A stretch of DNA of 39,372 bases, from contig CAIQNR010000018.1 in assembly GCA_903873255.1 (NCBI GenBank), positions 1-39,372 of the forward strand, in the 5' to 3' direction. Below the pieces are notes generated by a model that saw only the letters and a program-made list of their open reading frames with translations, ran no database searches and was not told where the DNA came from. The DNA is from an uncultured bacterium (GTDB taxonomy: Bacteria > Babelota > Babeliae > Babelales > CAIQNR01). The position numbers and the translations under genes are program-made. Shown here one piece after another: positions 17,320-24,920 of the stretch (its first letter is position 1; every line of letters begins with the position of its first letter).

Positions 17320-17676
17320 GTGTCAGTTCAACGTAAAATTGAAAAACAAAAAGTAAGAAGAGCTCATTCTGTGCGTGCTAAATTGCGCAGAAATAGTTCT
17401 CTTCCACGAGTTTCTATTTTTAGAAGCCTTAATGAAATCTATGCGCAAGTTATAGATGATGCACAACACGCGACTCTTGTAAGTACTTCTTCTTTAGTGA
17501 TGAAGAATTTAGAAGGTTCAAAAACAGATGTTGCGCGTGCTGTTGGTTTAGAATTAGCGAAATTAGCCTTAGAAAAGGGTATTACGCGAGCAGCGTTTGA
17601 TAGAGGTAGATTCTTATATCACGGACGAGTTAAAGCTTTGGCAGAAGGACTTCGTGAAGGTGGCTTGCAAATTTAG
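17320..17676 (+). CDS. rplR: 50S ribosomal protein L18
   Basis: A 5S rRNA-binding protein. The start is GTG at 17320 with TTAGAGGAAC upstream. The 118-aa protein shows RAHSVRAKLRRNSSLPRVSIFRSLNEIYAQVIDD in blocks, then VARAVGLELAKLALEKGI and the C-terminal FDRGRFLYHGRVKALAEGLREGGL signature. Length is normal. It sits in the canonical rplF-rplR-rpsE order. Confidence 0.97.
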   Translation: MSVQRKIEKQKVRRAHSVRAKLRRNSSLPRVSIFRSLNEIYAQVIDDAQHATLVSTSSLVMKNLEGSKTDVARAVGLELAKLALEKGITRAAFDRGRFLYHGRVKALAEGLREGGLQI

Positions 17677-17691
17677 TGTAATAGGTCAAAA

Positions 17692-18240
17692 ATGAAAAAT
17701 GTAACCGAATTCAATAAAGAAGAACTTTCAAAAGAACAATCAGCTAATTGGGTTGATTGTGTCATTAACGTTCGAAGAGTAACTAAAGTAACTAAAGGCG
17801 GAAAAAGATTTTCTTTCTCAGCTTTAGTTGTTTCAGGTGATCAAAAAGGACGCGTTGGTCTTGCTCAAGGTAAAAGTCGTGAAGTATCTGCTGCAATTGC
17901 TAAAGCAACAAATAGAGCTCGTAAAAACCTTGTAGAAATTCCATTGCGTGGCTCAACTATTCCTTACAATGTTAAGGGAAAGCATGGAGCAAGCAAAGTT
18001 ATTATGTGTTCAGCTTCAAAGGGTACCGGTCTTATCGCTGGTGGCGCAGTCCGTTTAATTATGGAAGCACTTGGAGTTAAAGATATTTTAACAAAATCTT
18101 TAGGTTCATCTAATCGTAATAATACAGTTAAAGCAGCGCTTAATGCGTTGTCACAACTAAGATCTGCACAAACAATTGAAAAATTACGTGGCAGAACTAT
18201 CGATCAAATCATGAAAGGCAGCCATGAACGGTCTAAGTAA
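17692..18240 (+). CDS. rpsE: 30S ribosomal protein S5
   Basis: A small-subunit protein involved in decoding fidelity and mRNA entry. 182 aa: an acidic N-terminal extension, then CVINVRRVTKVTKGGKRFSFSALVV (double-stranded-RNA-binding-like domain), the GLAQGKSREVSAAIAKA segment, TIPYNVKGKHGASKVIM, and GGAVRLIMEALGVKDILTKSLGS. It overlaps rplO by 17 bases. Most bacteria have rpmD (L30) between rpsE and rplO. Here there is no room for it. Confidence 0.98.
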   Translation: MKNVTEFNKEELSKEQSANWVDCVINVRRVTKVTKGGKRFSFSALVVSGDQKGRVGLAQGKSREVSAAIAKATNRARKNLVEIPLRGSTIPYNVKGKHGASKVIMCSASKGTGLIAGGAVRLIMEALGVKDILTKSLGSSNRNNTVKAALNALSQLRSAQTIEKLRGRTIDQIMKGSHERSK

Positions 18241-18673
18241 TAGAGTTGAAATTACAGAAAAACGCAAACGTATTGGTCGCGGTGGTAGCCGTGGAGGTAC
18301 TTCTGGTAAAGGTAACAAAGGGCAAAAAGCTCGTTCCGGTGCTGGAAGAAAAATTTCTGCGGGATTTGAAGGCGGACAAATGCCTTTGCATCGTAGATTG
18401 CCAAAACGTGGGTTTAAAAATACTCGATTTGCAACTGTAGTAGAAATTATCAATTTGGAACAATTAGAAAGATTTTTTGTTGAAGGCGATCAAGTCAACA
18501 GAATCTCTTTAATCGAAAAAGGTTTGCTTACTAGAAATAGTGGGCCAGTAAAATTGTTGGGTAAAGGCGAACTTTCTAAAAAGCTCATCGTAACAGTTGA
18601 TGCTTGCAGTGAATCTGCTTTGGAAATAGTTAAAGGCCGTGGTGGTGAGGTTAATTTAATAAAAGAGGCGTGA
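18224..18673 (+). CDS. rplO: 50S ribosomal protein L15
   Basis: A large-subunit assembly protein. The Gly/Arg-rich N-terminal part (RKRIGRGGSRGGTSGKGNKGQKARSG in pieces), FEGGQMPLHRRLPKRGF and the C-terminal LLGKGELSKKLIVTVDACS region identify it. The 149-aa length is normal. The ATG at 18224 lies inside the 3' end of rpsE (17-base overlap), with AAAGGCAG as ribosome binding site. The usual N-terminal KLHEL-type residues are replaced by MNGLSNRVEI. Other ORFs across this stretch are shadows. Confidence 0.96.
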   Translation: MNGLSNRVEITEKRKRIGRGGSRGGTSGKGNKGQKARSGAGRKISAGFEGGQMPLHRRLPKRGFKNTRFATVVEIINLEQLERFFVEGDQVNRISLIEKGLLTRNSGPVKLLGKGELSKKLIVTVDACSESALEIVKGRGGEVNLIKEA

Positions 18674-18677
18674 AACA

Positions 18678-19994
18678 GTGATCAATCTACGAAACTTCAA
18701 GAACATTTTTTCTGTTCCTGAATTAAGAAGAAAAATAGCATTTACGCTTGGTGTCTTGATTGTGTATCGCATTGGTTCTTATATACCTGTCATAGGTGTT
18801 GACGTAAATAAGCTCCATGATTTTATGCAACAATCAAGTAAATTGAGTGGATTGCTCTCTTATTTGGATATTTTTTCCGGGGGTGCACTTGCTCAATGTA
18901 CGTTATTTGCTTTAAGCGTTGGACCGTATATTACGGCTTCGATTTTTATGCAAATTTTGGGACATTCTATTCCTGAATTGGAACAGCTTCTTAAGGAAGG
19001 CGACTATGGAAGACGCCTTGTTAATCAGTATACTCGTTATTTAGCTCTTGGGTTAAGCATTCTTTATAGTTCTGCGTATGCAGGGTTTTTAGAATCTAAT
19101 GGGTTAGTGATTTCGCCAGGTTGGACGTTCCGTTTCGTATTTATCCTTTCACTCTCTGTTGGCTGTATGGCTGTAATATGGCTTGGTGAACAGATTCAAT
19201 TATTTGGTATTGGCGGTGGAAGTTCTATGATTATTTTTGCAGGTATTGTTGGAAGACTTCCTGACAATGTGCTTAGAACTATTCACGCAGTCCAAACTTC
19301 TCGTTTAGATAGTGTAATTGCAATACTTATTTGGGTATTTTTAATAGCCATAGTTTCATGCATTATTCTTCTTGAACGTGGTGACAGAAAGATACCTGTT
19401 CAATATGCCCGTCGTGTTATTGGTAATAGAGTATATGGTGGACAAAATACCTATATTCCTTTCAAAATTAATAATGCGGGTGTTATTCCGGCTATTTTTA
19501 CAACATCAGTATTAGGATTTATAGTGGGCGCATTTGGAGTTTTATCCAGATGGTTTAAGCCTTTCTCATATGTTGTAGATAAACTTGCTTGGACTGGTGT
19601 TTTATACAACGTATTACAATTAATTTTTATTGTATTTTTCTATTTCTTGTACACTTCTTTCTCGTTTGATCCAGTTGAGATTGCTGATAATATTAAGAAA
19701 AGTGGTGGTTTTGTACCGGGATTAAGACCTGGTAAAAAAACAGCTGAGTTCTTTGATCATGTTTTGACAAGATTAGGCTTAGTAGGAGCTGTGTATTTAG
19801 GTATATTAGCATTGTTACCAAATCTTATGGCAGCAACTTTAAATATGCCTTTTATGATAAGCGGTACATCATTACTTATTATGGTAGGTGTTGCTCTTGA
19901 TACATCTGCTCAAGTTGAATCACATTTAATTGAGCATAATTATGAAGGGTTTTTGTCTGCAGGTAGGTTAAAAAAGCGAGGATCATCGAGTTGA
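18678..19994 (+). CDS. secY: Preprotein translocase subunit SecY
   Basis: The channel subunit of the Sec translocon in the inner membrane. 438 aa with about ten hydrophobic segments. Landmarks are the ELRRKIAFTLGVLIVYRIGSYIPV start, the plug region FSGGALAQCTLFALSVGPYITASI, GIGGGSSMIIFAGIVGRLP, the cytosolic loop with ARRVIGNRVYGGQNTYIPFKINNAGVIP, and PGLRPGKKTAEF near the end. The start is GTG at 18678, four bases after rplO. The 3' end overlaps the adk TTG start. It is presumably used by the many signal-peptide proteins in this window. Confidence 0.98.
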   Translation: MINLRNFKNIFSVPELRRKIAFTLGVLIVYRIGSYIPVIGVDVNKLHDFMQQSSKLSGLLSYLDIFSGGALAQCTLFALSVGPYITASIFMQILGHSIPELEQLLKEGDYGRRLVNQYTRYLALGLSILYSSAYAGFLESNGLVISPGWTFRFVFILSLSVGCMAVIWLGEQIQLFGIGGGSSMIIFAGIVGRLPDNVLRTIHAVQTSRLDSVIAILIWVFLIAIVSCIILLERGDRKIPVQYARRVIGNRVYGGQNTYIPFKINNAGVIPAIFTTSVLGFIVGAFGVLSRWFKPFSYVVDKLAWTGVLYNVLQLIFIVFFYFLYTSFSFDPVEIADNIKKSGGFVPGLRPGKKTAEFFDHVLTRLGLVGAVYLGILALLPNLMAATLNMPFMISGTSLLIMVGVALDTSAQVESHLIEHNYEGFLSAGRLKKRGSSS

Positions 19995-20677
19995 GCAGCA
20001 TTAGACAAATCATTATATTTTTAGGTGCTCCTGGTTCTGGTAAAGGTACTTTATCTAGAATGTGCGTAGATAAGCTTGATTGGAAGCAACTTTCAACCGG
20101 GGATTTATGCAGACAGCATGTGCAGGCTGGAACAGAAATTGGTAAGGAAATAGATTTTACTCTGAAATCTGGTACACTTGTACGTGATTCTGTGATCATT
20201 GACATGGTTGCTCAGTGGCTTGCTACGCAAGTACAGGACGCTGATAGCGTTATCTTAGATGGCTTTCCAAGAACAGTCGTTCAAGCACGTAGCTTTATAG
20301 CAATGATGGATGGTTCTTTTGAAAATGTTACATTAAAAGTGTATCAACTCATTGTTCCAGATTCTGAAATTGTTAAGCGTTTGTCATCTCGAGTGGTTTG
20401 CTCTAATAAAGAATGTCAGGCTATTTATTCTGAACGGTTATTAGGCTCATCCGAGTGGCACACTAAAAAGTGTGATGTTTGTGGACATAGCTTGGTTAAG
20501 CGCAATGACGACACAGTTGAAAAAATACATGCTCGATTAGTTAATTATCATCATCATATAGAACAGTTATTGGAGTACTATAGAAATATTGGATGCCAAG
20601 TAATTGATATCAATGCTGATGTCCCTACTGAGGAAATTTTTCAAGAAATTTTGTATTATGAAAGAATCACTCAATGA
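19991..20677 (+). CDS. adk: Adenylate kinase with zinc-type LID
   Basis: Interconverts ATP + AMP and 2 ADP in the cytosol. 228 aa: Walker A GAPGSGKGT at 12-20, the AMP-binding segment STGDLCR, LDGFPRTVVQA at about 89-99, and a long LID with Cys at 137, 142, 161 and 164 (CSNKEC then CDVC), consistent with a structural zinc although the first pair has four residues between the Cys rather than two. Then KRNDDTVEKIHARL. The start is TTG, overlapping the secY TGA. No ATG exists near the required N-terminus. Canonical secY-adk-map context. Confidence 0.95.
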   Translation: MSSIRQIIIFLGAPGSGKGTLSRMCVDKLDWKQLSTGDLCRQHVQAGTEIGKEIDFTLKSGTLVRDSVIIDMVAQWLATQVQDADSVILDGFPRTVVQARSFIAMMDGSFENVTLKVYQLIVPDSEIVKRLSSRVVCSNKECQAIYSERLLGSSEWHTKKCDVCGHSLVKRNDDTVEKIHARLVNYHHHIEQLLEYYRNIGCQVIDINADVPTEEIFQEILYYERITQ

Positions 20678-21441
20678 TTTTGATTAAGAACAAAATGGCT
20701 TTTACAAAAATGGAAACAGCGGGGCAGTTGTTAGCGAGTATATTTGAAGATATTAAAATAGTTATTACACCTGGTATTTCAACGTATGAAATAGACAGCT
20801 GGTTTGCACAACAATTGAAATCTAAAGGTCTCACTTCTGAAATGAAGGGGTATGCTGGTTATAAATATGTAACATGTGTGTCTCTTAATGATGAAGTTGT
20901 TCATGGAGTACCGTCAAAACACAAGGTTTTACAATCGAAAGATCTTGTAAAGATAGATGTGTGTGCTTCATGGAAAGGATATTGTGCAGATATGGCGAGA
21001 TGTTTTTTTGTTGATGAGCCTACGAGTGCTCAAGCAGAGAAATTAGTCATGATAGCTCAAGCATCTTTAGATAAAGGAATAGCTCAAGCTGTTCCTGGAA
21101 ATAGATTAGGTGATATCTCTGCGGCTATTCAAAAAGAAGTTGAGAATAATGGTTTTGGGGTAGTTCGTGATTTTGCAGGACATGGCATAGGTAAATCTAT
21201 GCATGAAGAGCCTGAGCTTTTAAATTATGGATTTGCTGGTCAAGGGCCCGTTCTTAGAGAAGGCATGGCTATTGCTCTTGAGCCGATGATTACAGTTGGT
21301 TCATACGAAGTTTATGTTACTGAGGATGAGTGGACAGTGAAAACAGAAGATAAAAGTTTGGCTGCGCATGTAGAAGACACGGTTTTTATTACAGCGCAGG
21401 GTCCGAAAATATTAACAAGGTTAGAAAGTAAGGGGAGGTAA
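20674..21441 (+). CDS. map: Methionine aminopeptidase, type I
   Basis: Removes the initiator methionine from nascent proteins. 255 aa. Metal ligands are visible: Asp in VKIDVCAS, Asp in GYCADMARCFFV, His in AGHGIGKSMHEEP, Glu in ALEPMI and Glu in HVEDTVFI. The substrate-binding His is in NDEVVHGVPS. A Cys follows the first ligand Asp where most enzymes have Gly. The start overlaps the adk stop (ATGA). An in-frame Met at residue 8 is an alternative. N-terminal zinc-finger extensions of some family members are absent. Confidence 0.96.
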   Translation: MILIKNKMAFTKMETAGQLLASIFEDIKIVITPGISTYEIDSWFAQQLKSKGLTSEMKGYAGYKYVTCVSLNDEVVHGVPSKHKVLQSKDLVKIDVCASWKGYCADMARCFFVDEPTSAQAEKLVMIAQASLDKGIAQAVPGNRLGDISAAIQKEVENNGFGVVRDFAGHGIGKSMHEEPELLNYGFAGQGPVLREGMAIALEPMITVGSYEVYVTEDEWTVKTEDKSLAAHVEDTVFITAQGPKILTRLESKGR

Positions 21442-21450
21442 GGAAAAGTT

Positions 21451-21678
21451 ATGAGTAAACAAAAAGAAGATGTTATCCGTATGGATGGCATAGTTCAAGA
21501 AACGTTGCCTAACGCAATGTTTCGTGTTGAAATTGAAGGTGGACATGTTGTTTTAGGGCATGTTTCAGGTAAAATGCGTATGAATTACATTCGTATTTTA
21601 CCGGGAGATAAAGTTGCATTGGAGCTTTCTCCCTACGATTTGAGTCGTGGTAGAATTGTGTTGCGCTATAAGAATTAA
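21451..21678 (+). CDS. infA: Translation initiation factor IF-1
   Basis: Binds the 30S A site during initiation. The 75-aa OB-fold protein has [45 protein letters not shown] in consecutive blocks and ends [10 protein letters not shown], all diagnostic. Three residues longer than E. coli IF-1. Placed between map and rpmJ as in many bacteria. Confidence 0.98.
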   Translation: MSKQKEDVIRMDGIVQETLPNAMFRVEIEGGHVVLGHVSGKMRMNYIRILPGDKVALELSPYDLSRGRIVLRYKN

Positions 21679-21698
21679 TGAGCATACAAGGTGAACTG

Positions 21699-21815
21699 AT
21701 GAAAGTAAGAACGTCTGTAAAAAAAATGTGTGGTGACTGTCGAATTGTTCGACGAGGCCGTATTATTCGCGTTATTTGTAAAAAAAGTTTACGACATAAA
21801 CAACGCCAAGGTTAG
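21699..21815 (+). CDS. rpmJ: 50S ribosomal protein L36, zinc-binding form (not in the ORF track)
   Basis: 38 codons, too short for the supplied track. The translation [20 protein letters not shown] followed by [18 protein letters not shown] is a complete L36. The zinc ligands are Cys11, Cys14, Cys27 and His33. It occupies the canonical slot between infA (20-base gap) and rpsM (17-base gap), with AAGGTG as ribosome binding site. It is the zinc form (C+). Confidence 0.97.
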   Translation: MKVRTSVKKMCGDCRIVRRGRIIRVICKKSLRHKQRQG

Positions 21816-21832
21816 TCAGGAGTATAGATACT

Positions 21833-22222
21833 ATGGCACGTATAGAAGGTGTAACATTACCGTACAATAAACGTATAGAATACGGTTTAACGTACGTATT
21901 TGGTATTGGATTGAAAACTTCACAAACGATTCTTCAAAAAGTGAATGTTGATTTCAATACTCGTGTAAAAGATTTGTCTGATGAAGCAGTTGCTGCTATT
22001 CAAAAAGAGATTACGAACAACTACCGAGTTGAAGGTGATTTGAAAAAAGAAATCACTTTGAATATTAGACGTTTGCAAGAAATTGGATCTTATAGAGGTC
22101 TACGTCATAAGAAGGGATTACCTGTTCGTGGTCAAAGAACAAAGACTAATGCTCGTACCAGAAAAGGTCCTCGCAAGTCAGGAAATGTAATAGCTGCTAA
22201 AAAGAAAACTACGAAGAAGTAA
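21833..22222 (+). CDS. rpsM: 30S ribosomal protein S13
   Basis: A small-subunit head protein contacting the P-site tRNA through its C-terminal tail. 129 aa: [26 protein letters not shown], the helix-two-turn-helix region with [53 protein letters not shown] in blocks and a Lys-rich tail. Normal length. First gene of the alpha segment. Confidence 0.98.
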   Translation: MARIEGVTLPYNKRIEYGLTYVFGIGLKTSQTILQKVNVDFNTRVKDLSDEAVAAIQKEITNNYRVEGDLKKEITLNIRRLQEIGSYRGLRHKKGLPVRGQRTKTNARTRKGPRKSGNVIAAKKKTTKK

Positions 22223-22233
22223 GGTAATCTAGA

Positions 22234-22620
22234 ATGGCTTATAAACAAAAATCAAAAAAGCAAAAAAAAGCGCGTATTGAATCTGCTATAGCACACGTTC
22301 AATCATCTTTCAATAATACGCTTGTATCTATCACCACTATGGAAGGTGATGTGTTATTGCGTTGTAGCGCTGGTAAGCTTGGATTTAAAGGTGCTCGTAA
22401 AGGGACTCCTTTTGCAGCTACTCAAATTGGGCTTACATTAGCAAAAGACATGGCTCCACTAGGCATTAAAGTTATAGAAGTTAACTTACAAGGCCCTGGT
22501 GCTGGACGTGACTCTATTGTAAGAGCGTTTCAATCTTCAGGAATCGCAGTTTCTATGTTGAGAGATGTTACACCATTACCTCATAATGGTTGCCGTCCTC
22601 CAAAGAAACGACGAGTGTAA
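22234..22620 (+). CDS. rpsK: 30S ribosomal protein S11
   Basis: A small-subunit platform protein near the E site. The 128-aa protein shows AIAHVQSSFNNTLVSITTMEGDVL, GFKGARKGTPFAATQIG and the C-terminal GPGAGRDSIVRAF, DVTPLPHNGCRPPKKRRV. It is complete and of usual length, 11 bases after rpsM. Confidence 0.98.
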   Translation: MAYKQKSKKQKKARIESAIAHVQSSFNNTLVSITTMEGDVLLRCSAGKLGFKGARKGTPFAATQIGLTLAKDMAPLGIKVIEVNLQGPGAGRDSIVRAFQSSGIAVSMLRDVTPLPHNGCRPPKKRRV

Positions 22621-22644
22621 TTTATAGAGTGCTTTTAGGAAGTT

Positions 22645-23223
22645 ATGAATAAAAAAAATCAAAAAAATTCACCAGTAGAACAAGATTTAGGTACTCGCGC
22701 TGAGCAAAAAGCTGTAAGAGCTTCGAGCAAAAAGTTGTCTGAGTACGGTAAACAGTTACTTGAAAAGCAAAAAGTTAAAAAAATGTACGGTCTTCGTGAA
22801 AAACAATTCCGTCGTTTTTTTAGAGAAGCTTCTCGTCAACAAGGCGCTCCAGGGGAAAATCTCTTGAGCCTTCTTGAACAAAGATTAGATAATATTATCT
22901 ATCGTTTGAAGTTAGCAGTAACTCGTCGTCAAGCAAGACAGATCGTTGTACATGGTCATATTCTTGTAAACGGTAAACGTGTTTACTCTCCTTCATCACT
23001 TGTTCATGTAGGGGATACAGTTTCTTTTGTTGATAATGTTGCATCAAAAACTCAGTTCGTTGAACAAGTTATTGATAAACGTTTGAATATTGGTATCAAA
23101 GTTCCTGAATGGTTAGAGCTTAATAAGCAAGATCGTAAAGGACAAGTACTTCGTCGCCCAGTTAGATCTGATATTCAAGTTCCAATCGAAGAACATATGA
23201 TTGTCGAATTGTATTCTAAATAA
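22645..23223 (+). CDS. rpsD: 30S ribosomal protein S4 with non-canonical N-terminus
   Basis: A primary 16S rRNA-binding protein. From residue 31 onward it is typical: LSEYGKQLLEKQKVKKMYGLREKQFRRFF, then LLSLLEQRLDNIIYRL and the S4 RNA-binding domain TRRQARQIVVHGHILVNGKRV. It ends with IVELYSK. The first 30 residues (MNKKNQKNSPVEQDLGTRAE and onward) bear no resemblance to the usual start (an RYxGP motif, an RREG motif, then PGQHG), and the protein is about 17 residues shorter there. A TAG lies in frame just before the ATG, so no longer start exists. AGGAAG precedes the ATG. Confidence 0.95.
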   Translation: MNKKNQKNSPVEQDLGTRAEQKAVRASSKKLSEYGKQLLEKQKVKKMYGLREKQFRRFFREASRQQGAPGENLLSLLEQRLDNIIYRLKLAVTRRQARQIVVHGHILVNGKRVYSPSSLVHVGDTVSFVDNVASKTQFVEQVIDKRLNIGIKVPEWLELNKQDRKGQVLRRPVRSDIQVPIEEHMIVELYSK

Positions 23224-23271
23224 TTGTAAGTGAAGTATATGGTGTGCGTAATTATGTGTGGGGGATTGTAA

Positions 23272-24369
23272 ATGAATAGAGAATATCAACCGCTTACTAT
23301 TCCACGTGTTACGTGGGATAAAAAGTCCATGACAAGTGGATTTGGTGAATTGACTGCTCAGCCTCTAGAGCCAGGCTTTGGTATGACTTTAGGTAACGCG
23401 CTTCGACGCATCCTTCTTGGGGGTGTTGAAGGTTCAGCGGTAACTTCAGTTATTATCAAAGGGGTAAACAATGAGTTTGCTGTTGTTCCTGGTGTAGTTG
23501 AAGATGCAATGCAGTTATGTTTAAATATTAAACAGATTGTAGTGTCTAGCAAAGATGGCAAACCTGGTAAAATGCGTTTGCATGTTAAAGATGGTGCTAT
23601 TGCTCGTGTAGCAGATATTGTAGCAGATGAAAATCTAGAACTTATCAATACTGACCACGTACTTGCGCATGTAGCTGCTGAAGGTGAACTTGAAATAGAA
23701 TTTTTTGTACAATCTGGTCGTGGGTATAAAACTGCTCAATGGCCTGAAGGTAAAACACTTCAAGAAGATTCAAGAATCTATCTTGATGCTATGTTTTCAC
23801 CAATTACAAAAGTTAGTTTTAACATAGAAAAAACACGTGTTGGTCAGGAAATCGATTACGATAGATTGATTTTACAGATTCATACTAATGGTTCTGCTCA
23901 GCCAACCGATGTTTTTCATTATGCAGTTTCTGTTCTTCGTACTCAATTAGAACACTTCTTGATTACAGGCGAAATTCCATTTAATGAAATTTCTACACCT
24001 CCAAAAGAGGATGTTAAAGTTAAACAAGATCAAGGGATGAACATCCAATTAAAAGGTGTTTCAGTCGATCTTTTACTTAAGCCAATTGATGAATTGGAAC
24101 TTTCAGTTAGAGCTCATAACTGTTTAATGAATGCGAACATAAAACGCATTGTTGACCTTGTGAACCTTTCTGAAGATGATGGCCTTCGTATCAAAAACTT
24201 TGGTCGTAAGTCGCTCAATGAAGTAAAAGAAAGTATGAAAACTTTTGGTCTTTCTTTCGGTATGAATATCAGTGAGGACGATCTTAAGCAAGTAATGCAA
24301 GAACATGGCATTACACCTCCTGAAGAATCATACGATGATGAAGATGATGACAATGATGATCTCGATTAA
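23272..24369 (+). CDS. rpoA: DNA-directed RNA polymerase alpha subunit
   Basis: Scaffold subunit for polymerase assembly, with a C-terminal domain for promoter UP elements and activators. 365 aa: alpha-NTD with GELTAQPLEPGFGMTLGNALRRILL and EGSAVTSVIIKGVNNEF, the SPITKVSFNIEKTRVGQEIDYDRLILQI stretch in blocks, and alpha-CTD with LLLKPIDELELSVRAHNCL and KNFGRKSLNEVKESM. The protein is longer than the E. coli one (329), partly through a very acidic tail (ESYDDEDDDNDDLD). Start ATG 23272; GGGGG lies just upstream. Confidence 0.98.
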   Translation: MNREYQPLTIPRVTWDKKSMTSGFGELTAQPLEPGFGMTLGNALRRILLGGVEGSAVTSVIIKGVNNEFAVVPGVVEDAMQLCLNIKQIVVSSKDGKPGKMRLHVKDGAIARVADIVADENLELINTDHVLAHVAAEGELEIEFFVQSGRGYKTAQWPEGKTLQEDSRIYLDAMFSPITKVSFNIEKTRVGQEIDYDRLILQIHTNGSAQPTDVFHYAVSVLRTQLEHFLITGEIPFNEISTPPKEDVKVKQDQGMNIQLKGVSVDLLLKPIDELELSVRAHNCLMNANIKRIVDLVNLSEDDGLRIKNFGRKSLNEVKESMKTFGLSFGMNISEDDLKQVMQEHGITPPEESYDDEDDDNDDLD

Positions 24370-24381
24370 TAAGGAACAGCG

Positions 24382-24741
24382 ATGAAACATCAAATAAATA
24401 AAAGAAAACTAAACGTAACTCCTTCTCATAGAAAAGCTTTGCTTCGTAACCAAGTAATTCATTTGATTACGTACGGTAGCTTGACCACAACTCGTGCTCG
24501 TGCAAAAGAAGTTCAAAGACTTGCTGAAAAGATTGTTACAAAAGCTCGCGTAGGGAACCATTTCAATGCTCGTAGACAAGTAAAAGCATTGTTACCTTAC
24601 AAAGAAGAAGCATTAACAAAATTGTTTCATGAAATTGCTCCTCGCTATGTCGAAAGAAATGGCGGTTACACTCGCTTAATTCCATTAGGCAAGCGTATCA
24701 GTGATACAGCAACAATTGCAAAACTTGAATGGGTTATGTAA
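24382..24741 (+). CDS. rplQ: 50S ribosomal protein L17
   Basis: A large-subunit protein at the exit-tunnel exterior. 119 aa with RKLNVTPSHRKALLRNQVIHLI, GSLTTTRARAKEVQRLAEKIVTKAR and RNGGYTRLIPLGKRISDTATIAKLEWV in shorter blocks. The L17 tract is complete. It is the last gene of the supercluster and is followed by a strong terminator. Confidence 0.98.
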   Translation: MKHQINKRKLNVTPSHRKALLRNQVIHLITYGSLTTTRARAKEVQRLAEKIVTKARVGNHFNARRQVKALLPYKEEALTKLFHEIAPRYVERNGGYTRLIPLGKRISDTATIAKLEWVM

Positions 24742-24773
24742 GAAGTCTTTTCTTATTTAAACTATCAAAAATT

Positions 24774-24819
24774 AATGAGTCTCTCAGAAATTTACTTTCT
24801 GCCGAGACTCATTTTTTTT
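24774..24819 (+). terminator. Strong terminator closing the ribosomal supercluster
   Basis: AATGAGTCTC pairs perfectly with GAGACTCATT (10 bp), and inside it CAGAAA pairs with TTTCTG, with only T and CC unpaired between the two stems. The hairpin runs into eight Ts. It lies 32 bases past rplQ. Confidence 0.93.
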
Positions 24820-24920
24820 GTCAAGAAGTGTAGTAATAGGAATTGTTTTTTTAGATAAATAAAAACAGTTATTAAAGGTCTAAGTAGATCAGATTTTAAA
24901 AGTTGTAAATATTCAGTTGA

